15,865 nucleotides of DNA from assembly GCA_903925515.1 (NCBI GenBank), contig CAIYFP010000575.1, positions 1-15,865 on the forward strand. The letters are read 5' to 3'. Shown here in pieces: positions 6,212-14,964 of the stretch. The notes under the pieces are model-generated. The model had not been told where the DNA came from. It searched no databases and saw only the letters and a program-made list of their open reading frames with translations. This DNA comes from an uncultured Verrucomicrobiota bacterium (GTDB lineage: Bacteria; Verrucomicrobiota; Verrucomicrobiia; Limisphaerales; UBA9464). Each line of letters begins with the position of its first letter. Position 1 is the first letter of the stretch. The position numbers and the translations under genes are program-made.

Positions 6212-8083
6212 TCACGGCGTTTTTGCATCCCCTGAGGCTTCCTTGTCATGCTCCAACAAGATGCGGCGGACCTCCTCGATCACCTCGGAACGTCGCTGGC
6301 AGCTGTGCCCCGACCGCACCACAAACTCCGACCGCGCATAGTCAAGGTGTGCGCTCCCATACGCGACAACCCCGTCGCCGCCGGCCGGGGGACTCCCCCG
6401 CCCACGCACCGCCACGATCGAATGGGCGGACACACCCGGCGCCGGCGGAATGCCCGCCAACGCGAGGATCCATGGGTTGTCGGGCGACATGTCATCCAGG
6501 CTTGAAGGCACCCTCCGTTCATGCCCGGGCCTCAGGCCCAAGGGCTCCTTCAACGCCAGCAACCTCGCCGAGGCATGCATCACCTCCGCAGGCAACCGGA
6601 TGACGCGGATTCCGACCGACCGCACCCATGACGTCGCAAGGCGGCTGCCACGATGAGGCGTCGAGATAAACACCACCCGCCGCACCGCGGGCAAGGCCGT
6701 GAAGAAATAACGGCGGCGTACTTCCTCGAGCTCCAACGCCGGAACAGCAAGCTCCCCGAAGTCCCTCGCAGACACCGCACGCCACAACGAGTCCCCGGTG
6801 TCCTTCACCATCAAGCCCGCCAGAAGGCCACCTTGGCTATGACCCACCAGCACCATCTGACGAAGCGCTGGATCATGTCCCGAGGGGTCCAGTTGCCCCA
6901 GCTTGCGCTCGATCTGCCGCCGGAATGCCTCCGCCGAATGCCCCACGGGATTCCCGCTGTTGTAAACGAAGTTCCAAAACTGGAATCGCTCCCGTATCCG
7001 CCGGTCCGACCTCAGGGTATTCCACATTTCCGCCCAAAATGCGGGACTGCTGGCCGTGCCGTGCACAAACACCACGGGGATCTTCCCGCGCCGATAGGGC
7101 TCCGTGAGGTAGATGTTGCTCCGAACCCGCTCCTTCCCCGTCAGCAATTGCACCAACCCCATCGTCCACATCCCCGGGTCCATCAATCCATGGGCCATCG
7201 GCGCCGTGAAGTCCGCCTCCAGCGGAATTCGCCGGCCGGCCACCTCCACCTCGGCTACCTCATGGCTGGAGTACAATTCCGCCGTCGCAACCAAGCCATC
7301 CCGCTCCCACTCCCGCAACCTGCCCCCAAAGCGAAGGAACAACGTCGCCGGTGCCCGGCGCGCAAGACGCCCCACCTCCGCCTCCGGCATCCCCACTCCA
7401 ATCAAGGGCGTCCCCATCCCTGAAACCCGGTCCCGCACCCGCAGCCCGCGCACCTCGAACTCCGCCGCAGGCAGGAACATCCCGAAGGCCTCACCCGTCC
7501 ATTGGGACGCCAGGGGCTGCCCCGCCACCCGCACGATGCCCACCCCTGCGATCCTTGGCCCCTCCACAACATCCACGACCACGTTCGTGCCCGCACGCAC
7601 CCGGAACGAGAGGCCTACCGCCGCGTTGTAGATGTCGCAGGCGTCGCGAACCCGGCCGTCAATCGGGCTTGCCTCCGGCGCCGCCCCTTCCCCCATCACG
7701 AAGAACCACGCATACGCGGCCGATGCCAGATGCCAGCCAGGCGCCCTCCGCGCATCACCAGCCCTCGGGCTCCTCGACAACCTCACGGCATGGGCAAAAC
7801 ACAACTCCGCCAACGCATGGCACTCGTCCGTGCCCCCATCGGCGACGACCAAGGCATGCAGACGCCGGAGGGTCCCTTCCGGATCGGCCTCGTATGCATC
7901 CCTGAGCCCGCGACGCTCCAGAACCCCCCGCCCCTCCTCCCCAAGCCGCCCCGCAAGGAACTCCCCCGCGTGCCGCCGGTGAACCCGGAGCAACCCCTGT
8001 CGCTCCATGCCAACGGGCGCACGACAACCCCACCCCAAGGCCAGAACCCCGACGAGCAACCATGCCCAACACCCCGCTCCCAT
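6212..8083 (-). CDS. Alpha/beta-hydrolase (lipase/esterase-like), probable lipoprotein
   Basis: The product is 623 residues from the ATG at 8083, chosen for GAGGGA four bases upstream and because a signal sequence starts exactly there (MGAGCWAWLLVGVLALGWGC). Cys20 would be the lipidated residue, though GWGC is a poor lipobox. Residues ~21-320 are an N-terminal region I do not recognise, with helical segments and then strand-rich text. The hydrolase domain starts near 335: oxyanion-type VVFVHGTASS, nucleophile elbow GHSQGG (Ser416), FISTPHRGS, acid Asp570 (GGDGVVAY) and His593 (SGHS). This order fits PGAP1-like and triacylglycerol-lipase-like serine hydrolases, acting on an ester or amide bond at the cell surface or in the periplasm. 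The substrate cannot be read from the sequence. It is divergent from the symporter gene across 155 bases. Confidence 0.8.
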   Translation of the reverse strand: MGAGCWAWLLVGVLALGWGCRAPVGMERQGLLRVHRRHAGEFLAGRLGEEGRGVLERRGLRDAYEADPEGTLRRLHALVVADGGTDECHALAELCFAHAVRLSRSPRAGDARRAPGWHLASAAYAWFFVMGEGAAPEASPIDGRVRDACDIYNAAVGLSFRVRAGTNVVVDVVEGPRIAGVGIVRVAGQPLASQWTGEAFGMFLPAAEFEVRGLRVRDRVSGMGTPLIGVGMPEAEVGRLARRAPATLFLRFGGRLREWERDGLVATAELYSSHEVAEVEVAGRRIPLEADFTAPMAHGLMDPGMWTMGLVQLLTGKERVRSNIYLTEPYRRGKIPVVFVHGTASSPAFWAEMWNTLRSDRRIRERFQFWNFVYNSGNPVGHSAEAFRRQIERKLGQLDPSGHDPALRQMVLVGHSQGGLLAGLMVKDTGDSLWRAVSARDFGELAVPALELEEVRRRYFFTALPAVRRVVFISTPHRGSRLATSWVRSVGIRVIRLPAEVMHASARLLALKEPLGLRPGHERRVPSSLDDMSPDNPWILALAGIPPAPGVSAHSIVAVRGRGSPPAGGDGVVAYGSAHLDYARSEFVVRSGHSCQRRSEVIEEVRRILLEHDKEASGDAKTP

Positions 8084-8087
8084 GCGA

Positions 8088-8093
8088 TCCCTC
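8088..8093 (-). promoter_or_regulatory. Ribosome binding site deciding the hydrolase start
   Basis: GAGGGA on the minus strand, followed by TCGC and the ATG at 8083. The downstream bases (TCGCATG) are the same as at the TPR gene start, where GGAGG also sits four bases from ATG. It argues against the longer upstream start at 8218. Confidence 0.6.
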
Positions 8094-8238
8094 ACGCCGC
8101 GACCCTTGGGAAGCCTGCATGCAATGGCAACAAGGCAACCCTGCCCCAGCCCAGGCCCATGCGCGTCTTCCCCAATCCAAGGGCTCCGCGTCGCCCTTGC
8201 TAAAAGGCTTCGGTTCATCGCCCCGCATCCCTAGCATC

Positions 8239-9516
8239 ATGGCCATGCTGAGCGCGCTGAGGAAGCTGAGCCTCACCCACTGGATTCTGTTCGCCATGGT
8301 CGTCGGCGTCGGCGTCGGCGCGGCATTCCCTGCGGGCACCACCTGGACATGGGGCGGGGCGCCCCACGCCCTATCGAGCCAGGACCTCAAGGTCTTTTCG
8401 TCCCTGTTCCTCAAGATGATCAAGTGCATCCTCGTGCCCTTGGTCTTCGGCACGTTGGTCGTTGGCATCGCGGGCCACACCGACGACCTCAAGGCCGTCG
8501 GCAAGCTGGCCCTCCGTTCCATCCTGTACTTCGAGATCGTCACCACCATCGCCCTCGTCATCGGGCTCGTTGTCGTCAACCTGACCCAGCCGGGAGTTGG
8601 CCTCGCCCTTCCAGCCTCCACCGCGGACGTCCCGGCCCCCAAGGAGGTCACTTGGGCCGGAATCGCCGACCATCTGGTTCCCACCAGCTTTTTCAAGGCC
8701 GCCGCCGAGAACGACGTGCTCCAGGTGGTCTTCTTTGCGATCGTCTTCGGCGTGGCCCTTGCCCAGGTGCCCCGGCCCCAACGCGAGCCCGTCCTGCGCT
8801 TCTGCGAGTCGCTCACCGAGGTCATGTTCCGCTTCACCGGCCTCGTCATGAAGTTCGCCCCCGTTGGGGTCGGCGCCGCCATGGCCGTCACCGTCGGCCA
8901 TTCCGGCCTCTCCGTCCTTCGCAACCTCGCCTCCTTGGTGGGCACCCTCTACCTTGGCCTTGCAATCTTCTCGCTCGCCGTCCTGCTCCCCGTCGCATGG
9001 TGGTGCCGCATCCCCGTCATGGAGTTCATCCGGACCATCAAGGAACCCGCCATCCTCGCCTTCACCACCACCTCGTCCGACGCCGCCATGCCGGACGCCA
9101 TGCGTCGCATGGTCGAGTTCGGGGTTCCAAGGAGGATTGTCTCCTTCGTCATGCCCATGGGCTATTCGTTCAACCTCGACGGATCCACCCTTTACCTCGC
9201 CGTGGCATCCATCTTCGTCGCCCAGGCCGCCGGCAGGGAACTTTCGATGGCCCAGCAACTGTCCATCGTCCTGACCCTCATGCTCACCTCGAAGGGCATG
9301 GCCGGCATCCCGCGCGCCTCCCAAGTCATCCTCGCGGGGGTCCTCGTCACCTACGACCTCCCCATCGCCGGCGTCGCCGTCATCATGGGCATCGACGAAC
9401 TCATGGACATGGGCCGAACCACCATCAACCTCGTCGGCAATTGCCTCTCCACCGCCGTCATGGCCCGCTGGGAACGCTCGTTCCGGAACGATGCGCCGCA
9501 GCCCCCCGGAACGTGA
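8239..9516 (+). CDS. Dicarboxylate/amino-acid:cation symporter (DAACS, SLC1-like)
   Basis: The product is 425 residues, a normal length. The inner-membrane carrier imports glutamate, aspartate or C4-dicarboxylates with Na+ or H+. Hallmarks in order: TTTSSDAAMP at 276-285 (re-entrant loop HP1), FNLDGSTLY at 311-319 (TM7, NxDG type), SKGMAGIP at 351-358 (HP2) and DMGRTTINLVGN at 390-401 (TM8). In TM8 the Asp and Arg that bind the substrate amino and side-chain carboxylate in GltPh are present, which favours an acidic amino acid or similar anion. The last residue of that motif is Asn where GltPh has a sodium-binding Asp; I believe this variant occurs in other bacterial members. The start is 8239 or 8245; neither has a ribosome binding site, and the frame extends upstream only as low-quality text. 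Confidence 0.92.
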   Translation: MAMLSALRKLSLTHWILFAMVVGVGVGAAFPAGTTWTWGGAPHALSSQDLKVFSSLFLKMIKCILVPLVFGTLVVGIAGHTDDLKAVGKLALRSILYFEIVTTIALVIGLVVVNLTQPGVGLALPASTADVPAPKEVTWAGIADHLVPTSFFKAAAENDVLQVVFFAIVFGVALAQVPRPQREPVLRFCESLTEVMFRFTGLVMKFAPVGVGAAMAVTVGHSGLSVLRNLASLVGTLYLGLAIFSLAVLLPVAWWCRIPVMEFIRTIKEPAILAFTTTSSDAAMPDAMRRMVEFGVPRRIVSFVMPMGYSFNLDGSTLYLAVASIFVAQAAGRELSMAQQLSIVLTLMLTSKGMAGIPRASQVILAGVLVTYDLPIAGVAVIMGIDELMDMGRTTINLVGNCLSTAVMARWERSFRNDAPQPPGT

Positions 9517-9566
9517 CCCCTCCATGGCCGGCATCTCTCACGGCCGCGACAACCCGGGACACGGCT

Positions 9567-9586
9567 AGCCCCCAAAAACGGAGGCT
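9567..9586. terminator. Possible bidirectional terminator hairpin
   Basis: AGCCCCC (9567-9573) can pair with GGAGGCT (9580-9586) with one C-A mismatch and loop AAAAAC. It sits between the converging symporter and oxidoreductase genes, where a terminator is expected. No T run follows on either strand, so support is weak. Confidence 0.25.
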
Positions 9587-9624
9587 CACGCCCGGCGCCG
9601 CGTCAGCCACCCCCCAGCATGGCC

Positions 9625-10692
9625 TCAGGGTCGCACGGCACCCACCTGCCGCACGATCTCGAAAGCCACGTCCAACGCGGCCTTCGCTTGGTCGCCCGAA
9701 ACCCTGGGACGCCGACGTTCCCGCACGCATTCCACGAAATGTCTCAGCTCGCACGCCAGGGGCTCGTCCTTGGACAGGGGCACCGGCTCCCGGAGGATCT
9801 TCCTTCCCGCGTGCTCGCTCACCACCGCCCCGTCCCCCGCAAGGAACAACTTCCTCAACAGCGAGCTCTCGGGGACGTCCTCGCCGGCCAACCGGTACAC
9901 AAAACCCTCCTGCAACCGATAGTCCAACGACACATAGCTCGGTGCCGCCCCCCCGCTGAACACCCGGATCTTGCGGACCCGCTCCGGCGAGATGCGGCTC
10001 GCGGTCAGGTTCGCAACGCATCCGTCCTCAAACCGAAGCCTCGCATTGGCTATGTCCTCGCCCGGGCTGAGGACCGGCATCCCCACCGCCTCCACCGCCG
10101 CCAAAGGCGACTTCACGAGCGACAAAACCACGTCGAGGTCATGGATCATCAGGTCGAGGACCACGCCGATGTCCGTGCTCCGCTTGGGATAGGGCGAAAG
10201 CCGGTGGCACTCGATGAATCGCGGGACCTTCGCAACCTGCTCAAGGTAGCCCAGCACCGGGTTAAACCGTTCCACATGGCCCACCTGCAACACGACGCCC
10301 CGTTCCCTCGCAAGGGCCACCATGCTTGCCGCGCTCGCCGCCGTGTCCGTCATGGGCTTCTCCACCAACACATGTCGCCCCGCGCCCATCGCAGCCGTCG
10401 CCAGCGCCGAATGCGTCACGGTTGGCGTCACGATGCTCAACGCCTCGCACCCGCGGATCGCCTCCTCCACGGATCCAAACACCCCCACGCCGTGCCTTGC
10501 GGCCACCTCTCGCGCCAGACTCTCGTTGGAATCATGCACGCCCTGGAATGCCACGGCCCCCTCCCGCGCCAGCGCCGCATAGATTCGCGCGTGCTCCTTC
10601 CCGAGCGCCCCGACGCCAATCACCCCCACGGAGGGGCCTCCCACGCCCGGCCCCGGGACGCTGCCGTCCACGAATGGTACCCCGGAACTCAT
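9625..10692 (-). CDS. Gfo/Idh/MocA-family NAD(P)-dependent oxidoreductase
   Basis: The product is 355 residues. A Rossmann fold opens with VGVIGVGALG (GxGxxG type, 26-31). VEKPM, carrying the family's catalytic Lys (EKP 111-113), HVERFNP (139-145) and MIHDLDVVLSL (183-192, His184 the likely catalytic or substrate-binding residue) follow. These enzymes oxidise or reduce a sugar hydroxyl or ketone using NAD(P). The ERFNP and IHDLD texts are the kind seen in nucleotide-sugar members such as GnnA-like UDP-GlcNAc 3-dehydrogenases that work with LpxA, but no lpx gene is in view, so the substrate is unproven. The ATG overlaps the stop of the upstream TPR gene (ATGA, 10689-10692), which implies translational coupling. 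About 20 flexible residues precede the Rossmann core. Confidence 0.88.
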   Translation of the reverse strand: MSSGVPFVDGSVPGPGVGGPSVGVIGVGALGKEHARIYAALAREGAVAFQGVHDSNESLAREVAARHGVGVFGSVEEAIRGCEALSIVTPTVTHSALATAAMGAGRHVLVEKPMTDTAASAASMVALARERGVVLQVGHVERFNPVLGYLEQVAKVPRFIECHRLSPYPKRSTDIGVVLDLMIHDLDVVLSLVKSPLAAVEAVGMPVLSPGEDIANARLRFEDGCVANLTASRISPERVRKIRVFSGGAAPSYVSLDYRLQEGFVYRLAGEDVPESSLLRKLFLAGDGAVVSEHAGRKILREPVPLSKDEPLACELRHFVECVRERRRPRVSGDQAKAALDVAFEIVRQVGAVRP

Positions 10693-12572
10693 GACCTCGG
10701 CATGGCCTTGTGCTCGCGCTCAAGCCGCTCCAGCTGAAGCGGCTTCAGCTGGAGCTTGTCCACCACCCCGTAGCGCTCCCTCGCCCCCTTCCAATCCCCC
10801 TTGCCCTTCATCACGTCGAACCATGCAAGGTGGTAGTTGGCCACCTGTTCTGGCGTGAGCGCCCTCACCCGCATGCCCTGCAACACGCTCGCAGCCTCGT
10901 CGTGACGCGAGTTCGCAGTCAGCGCCATCGCATGGTTCAGTTGAAAGTCCGGGTTCCCGGGGACCGCAGCAAGGTTCTGGAAGGTCAACCGGATGGCCTC
11001 CGCCGGGCTTTGCCGCGCCACGATCAGCGCGGCGGCATAGTTGTTTGCCACCACCGGGTTCCCCGGCGCGAGGTCCCGCGCCTTGCGGCTCGCAGACACC
11101 AACTCCTCCGCATCCGCCACCATCGTCGCGACCTGAAGGCGCTGCATCCAATAACCCAGAACCCCGCCCTGCGTCGCCTCGACCTGCTTCAACGTCCGCA
11201 ACGCGGCCTCCGCAAACCCCTCCCCGGCAAGCAGGAACGCGACCATGGCCGCGTGCACCGGGTTGCGCCCCACCGTCTCCGCTGCCTTGGCTGCCAGCTC
11301 CAGGGCGGAGGACGCCCGGTCAAGATGCTTGTTGGCAACTGCCTCGAGCGCGTAGGACGCCCCCGCCAGCTCGGCAAAAACCCTGGGGTCCCGACGGATC
11401 GACAAGCCAAGCATCCTCAGCTCGTCCCACCGTTGCAGCGCGGTGAGGCACCGCGCACGCAGCATCACCAGCTGGATGTCCGCCACAAAGGCGGCCGACA
11501 TCCTCTCCATCGCCGCAAGGGCGCTCCCAGCCATGCCCAGCTTCAAGAGCACTTCCCCAAGCAAATGCGCCTCTTGCAACCGCCGCGGAGACGCCCCCAT
11601 CGATGCAGCAAGCCTCTTCGCTTCCTCCGAGCGCCCTTGGCCTGCCAGCAACAGCCAATGCTCCACATGTCCCTCCACCCCGGCCTCGCCCTCGAAGTCC
11701 AGCGTCGCAAGGATGCGGCCATGCTCCTCCTCGTCCATCCGCGCATACGCAATCGCCCGGGACAACTTCAGGGCGGTCTTCCTGAGTTGCTTGTCATTCG
11801 TCGCCGCGAGCAGCCGCTCCTGCCCCTCGCGAAGCGTCCCAGGAGGCCCCCAGTGCGCCTTCCACGCCTCCCGATGGAGCATCACCTCCGGTTGGGAACC
11901 CATCTCATGGCCCCGCAACTTCCAGAGTTGGTCAAACCCTTCCATGTTCCCGGACTGGAACACGGCCTTCAAAACCTCCCCGGCAGCCCCGGGATCCAGG
12001 GCGGGAAACCTCGGCTGCCCAAACTGGGCAACGGCCTCGCGCATGCCCACGCGGCCAAAGAAACGAAGCACAAGGTTGAGATCCGCATCGTTGGTCCCCC
12101 GAAGCCGAAGAAGCCAGTACGCGTGCCCCTCCGAGTAGCACCGCTCCCGCACCATGGCGTCTTCCCCAGACACCACCTCCGCCAGCCAGTCCCGAATCAC
12201 CCCGACGTCACCCGGGTTGTTTGCCACGGCCCCGCGCCAGCTCATGGCCGCCTTTTGCCATTCCTTCGCCGCGACATGCTCCCGTGCCGACCGCGCCAGC
12301 ATCTTGGCCTGGAGCATGTCCAGCAGGCTCACCCGAACCACCGGCATCAACCCGGGCGGCGACACACGCCAAACCTTGAGCAATCCCATGAACCCCATCA
12401 CGAACAGCGTCGTCGCCACCCCTGCCGCCCAGAGCCAGCTCCTCGGAACCACCATGGCCAGCTTCCCGGGGAGGAAGATCATGCCGTTGTCATCCCCCTT
12501 GCCCCTCGAATCGCCCCGCCCCGGCCCAACCTGATGACGCAAGGCCTGCGTCCTGCTTCTTTCATCCTTCAT
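10689..12572 (-). CDS. Membrane-anchored tetratricopeptide-repeat protein
   Basis: The product is 627 residues. The ATG at 12572 is chosen because GGAGGT lies directly upstream; an ATG at 12638 adds 22 residues without a good ribosome binding site. A charged, probably cytoplasmic N-terminus (KDERSRTQ) precedes one hydrophobic helix at about 45-68 (WLWAAGVATTLFVMGFMGLL), so the large C-terminal part is probably periplasmic. That part is almost all helix pairs with the TPR small-large-small pattern, clearest in AREHVAAKEWQKAAMSWRGA and near the end (NPVVANNYAAALIVA, NPDFQLNHAMALTA). TPR arrays bind protein partners; no enzyme domain is visible. Its stop overlaps the oxidoreductase start, suggesting a joint role, possibly in envelope or surface-polymer assembly. 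Which partner it binds is unknown. Confidence 0.82.
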   Translation of the reverse strand: MKDERSRTQALRHQVGPGRGDSRGKGDDNGMIFLPGKLAMVVPRSWLWAAGVATTLFVMGFMGLLKVWRVSPPGLMPVVRVSLLDMLQAKMLARSAREHVAAKEWQKAAMSWRGAVANNPGDVGVIRDWLAEVVSGEDAMVRERCYSEGHAYWLLRLRGTNDADLNLVLRFFGRVGMREAVAQFGQPRFPALDPGAAGEVLKAVFQSGNMEGFDQLWKLRGHEMGSQPEVMLHREAWKAHWGPPGTLREGQERLLAATNDKQLRKTALKLSRAIAYARMDEEEHGRILATLDFEGEAGVEGHVEHWLLLAGQGRSEEAKRLAASMGASPRRLQEAHLLGEVLLKLGMAGSALAAMERMSAAFVADIQLVMLRARCLTALQRWDELRMLGLSIRRDPRVFAELAGASYALEAVANKHLDRASSALELAAKAAETVGRNPVHAAMVAFLLAGEGFAEAALRTLKQVEATQGGVLGYWMQRLQVATMVADAEELVSASRKARDLAPGNPVVANNYAAALIVARQSPAEAIRLTFQNLAAVPGNPDFQLNHAMALTANSRHDEAASVLQGMRVRALTPEQVANYHLAWFDVMKGKGDWKGARERYGVVDKLQLKPLQLERLEREHKAMPRS

Positions 12573-12954
12573 GCGACCTCCAAACAACTTCGAACCCTTC
12601 CCTCCCCCCAGCACGGCCCACCGCGTGAATCCATCCATGGACCGCGAGTGCTCTCACGCCATCGCACGCCGGTTCCACCCGCCCCGGAGCCTACCAATCC
12701 GGCAACCGAAACCCAAGCCTCAACCACGGGTCCCTGTCCGCGCCTCAGGAGTTTTTGAGTGCCCGGTTCTCGCCTCACGCTGCTCGGACCGAGGGTTGAA
12801 AGCACAGGTCCTCTTGGCGCGAGGCATGCGGTCGCACGGATGCCCATGCCGGGGTTCATGCCCACCCGCTTCGGCCGCGTGGTGGCACGAGGCCCGCCGC
12901 AACTCGCCCGCGTGCGGATCGTGGGTTCCCACCTCCTTGCGCGAGGATTTGGGG
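12573..12954. other. Gene-free region between TPR and phosphodiesterase genes
   Basis: About 380 bases with no convincing gene; both neighbours are on the minus strand. Short inverted repeats are present: GGCATG/CATGCC around 12823-12849, and GTGGGTTCCCAC plus a CCTC/GAGG pair within about 50 bases of the phosphodiesterase stop. The last two lie where that gene's terminator would be, but they are short and lack a T run. The promoter of the TPR gene must lie here; no good -35/-10 pair was found. It is much poorer in long hairpins than 837-1452. Confidence 0.55.
12576..12581 (-). promoter_or_regulatory. Ribosome binding site deciding the TPR gene start
   Basis: GGAGGT on the minus strand, then CGC and the ATG at 12572. 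It is the best Shine-Dalgarno sequence in the window and decides between this start and the ATG 66 bases upstream. Confidence 0.7.
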
Positions 12955-13419
12955 CTAGTCGATGTCGATGAAGTCAATCTCCAGCTCGGGCTCCGTGCGC
13001 AGGATGGCCACGGAACGGCGCTCGTCGCCCTTGCGTCGCCCGGCATACCCGGGGTTCAGGAACAAGCGGCCGTCACGGACCTCGTGGTGCGCCCTATGGG
13101 TGTGCCCATACACGATCACGTCTGGCGAATGATGGAGGCATGCAAGCTGCATGCGCTCCGACAAGCGGGCCGGATCCACGACATGATGGAGGACGAAGGT
13201 GCGTCCGCCCAGCTGCACGGCCTCGGTCTCCTTGAAGCCCGTGCCCGGGTCGTCCGCGTTGCCGAGGACGGCCGTGACGGGGGCGATGTCCTCCAGCTCG
13301 AGCACGATGGACGCAAATCCAAAGTCCCCGGCGTGCAGGATATGGTCCACCCCCTTGAAGATTTCGCGGATGGCCGGGTCGAGGTGGCCATGGGTGTCGC
13401 TGAGGATGCCAATGCGCAT
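12955..13419 (-). CDS. YfcE/MJ0936-type metallophosphoesterase
   Basis: The product is 154 residues from the ATG at 13419, where the metal-binding motif begins at once (MRIGILSDTHGH); an in-frame start at 13488 only adds 23 unlikely residues. All motifs of the calcineurin-like fold are present: Asp8 and His10 (SDTHG), Asp32 (AGD), Asn53 (GNAD), a His pair at 77-78 and GHTH (His105, His107), then NPGYAG. Two bound metal ions (often Mn or Ni) would hydrolyse a phosphodiester in the cytoplasm; the natural substrate of this small family is not settled. His-His replaces the more usual His-Gly at the fourth motif. The tail is acidic and repetitive (IDFIDID). It lies 98 bases downstream of the dismutase gene but behind that gene's terminator, so it probably has its own promoter. 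Confidence 0.9.
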   Translation of the reverse strand: MRIGILSDTHGHLDPAIREIFKGVDHILHAGDFGFASIVLELEDIAPVTAVLGNADDPGTGFKETEAVQLGGRTFVLHHVVDPARLSERMQLACLHHSPDVIVYGHTHRAHHEVRDGRLFLNPGYAGRRKGDERRSVAILRTEPELEIDFIDID

Positions 13420-13475
13420 GGGATGATTCCGGGGCTGCGGGCCAGCACGGCCACTTCGGGTCTTCTGCAAGCAAC

Positions 13476-13501
13476 ACGGGGTGGCCACAAGGCCACCCCG
13501 T
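13476..13501 (-). terminator. Intrinsic terminator of the superoxide dismutase gene
   Basis: A perfect 11-bp hairpin (13476-13486 with 13491-13501, including CGGGGTGGCC/GGCCACCCCG) with a 4-base loop lies 16 bases past the dismutase stop. On the minus strand it is followed by GTTGCTTGC, a partly T-rich tail. It should separate this gene from the phosphodiesterase gene. Confidence 0.7.
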
Positions 13502-13517
13502 CATCGGATGCGTCCGC

Positions 13518-14144
<627 letters not shown>

Positions 14145-14335
14145 GGTGCGATGATGTCTTTCTTGTGAATGCTCTGCGGGCCGCGACAGGGCGACCCCGG
14201 AACCCGCCGACCCTACCAGCGAAGCGAAGGACTGCAACGCCGGGAACGGCCCCGGCAAGGGCGCAACAAAGGATGGCAAGGGGGCGACAACCGGGCGTCT
14301 TGTCGGCCCAAACGTCCCGTCCGTAGCGTTCAACC
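14145..14335. promoter_or_regulatory. Shared intergenic region of sodA and the feo operon
   Basis: These 191 bases must carry both divergent promoters. For sodA a weak pair is visible on the minus strand: TTGCAG (14237-14232), 16 bases, TAGGGT (14215-14210). For the iron operon, TTGTCG followed 18 bases later by TAGCGT ends only six bases before the ATG at 14336, which would give a nearly leaderless transcript. No AT-rich Fur box was recognised. Both promoter calls are weak; the region is the obvious place for joint iron or oxidant control. Confidence 0.3.
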
Positions 14336-14656
14336 ATGGTGCGAGACACTCGGTCCTTCCTCTCCATTGCCGACGCAAGGCCGGCGGCATGCCCCCCGGG
14401 TTGGACGCCGCTCAGCCGCGCCGTGGCCGGGGAGACCGTGGTCGTCCGGAGGCTGGAAGGCTCCGAAGAAACCAACCGCCGGCTGCGAGAGATGGGCTTC
14501 GGGGAGGAACAGCGCGTCCGGGTCATCAGCCTGCAATCCCATGTGCTTTGCCAGGTCTGCAACGCCCGGCTCGGCGTGAGCACGCGCTTGGCAGACGTCA
14601 TCATGGTGGAGCCCATGGGATCCCGGGGCGGGGTGGGCCTGCGTTTGTCCGCCTAG
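14336..14656 (+). CDS. FeoA-domain protein, extended Cys-containing type
   Basis: The product is 106 residues. The SH3-like FeoA domain spans ~25-95: TPLSRAVAGETVVVRRLEG, then RRLREMGFGEEQRVRVIS and a final strand ending RLADVIMVEP. It differs from ordinary FeoA in LCQVCNARLGVS, with a CxxC pair where the usual text is closer to VRGxxxAL, and in 25 extra N-terminal residues carrying another Cys. FeoA proteins bind FeoB and support Fe(II) transport. This is the first gene of the operon, 74 bases ahead of a second, standard FeoA. The Cys pair could bind metal or sense redox state; that is inference. No ribosome binding site precedes the ATG. A different start within the extension is possible. 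Confidence 0.82.
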   Translation: MVRDTRSFLSIADARPAACPPGWTPLSRAVAGETVVVRRLEGSEETNRRLREMGFGEEQRVRVISLQSHVLCQVCNARLGVSTRLADVIMVEPMGSRGGVGLRLSA

Positions 14657-14730
14657 TTCCCCGCCGAAGGTTCTACGCCCATCTTCCCTGCCGCTCGCCC
14701 CCCGTTGCCCGCCTCATCCCGGCACCGCCC

Positions 14731-14964
14731 ATGAAGGCCCGGCCCCTTTCCTCCCTGCTGCCCGGCGAAGAGGGCGTCGTGACGTCGATTGACGTGCCCG
14801 CCGAACACCGGCCACGCCTCCTTGAAATGGGCCTCCTTCCCGGCACCCGCGTCGCCATGATCCGGTACGCGCCCATGGGCGACCCCATGGAAATCCGTGT
14901 TCGCGGGTATCACCTGTCGCTACGGCGGCACGAGGCGGACCGGGTCATGGTCCGTCAGCCATGA
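14731..14964 (+). CDS. feoA: FeoA, ferrous iron transport accessory protein
   Basis: The product is 77 residues, typical length. It begins MKARPLSSLLPGEEGVV and contains the classic RPRLLEMGLLPGTRVAMIR and a closing YHLSLRRHEADRVMV strand, i.e. the five-strand SH3-like fold. It is a small cytoplasmic partner of the FeoB transporter. No Cys is present, unlike the FeoA-like protein just upstream, so the two are distinct types rather than a recent duplicate. Its stop (TGA 14962-14964) overlaps an ATG at 14961 (ATGA), the usual sign of coupling to feoB, although that ATG is out of frame with the FeoB domain as sequenced. Confidence 0.93.
   Translation: MKARPLSSLLPGEEGVVTSIDVPAEHRPRLLEMGLLPGTRVAMIRYAPMGDPMEIRVRGYHLSLRRHEADRVMVRQP

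Noticed and set aside
5527..6249. Minus-strand frames reading through the tRNA (text such as GGSGGARTRNL)
   Set aside because: This is the well-known artefact of translating the antisense of a tRNA; the cloverleaf explains the sequence.
8371..9534. Minus-strand 387-codon acidic frame opposite the symporter
   Set aside because: Asp/Gly/Glu-rich mirror of a membrane protein on the other strand; no family features.
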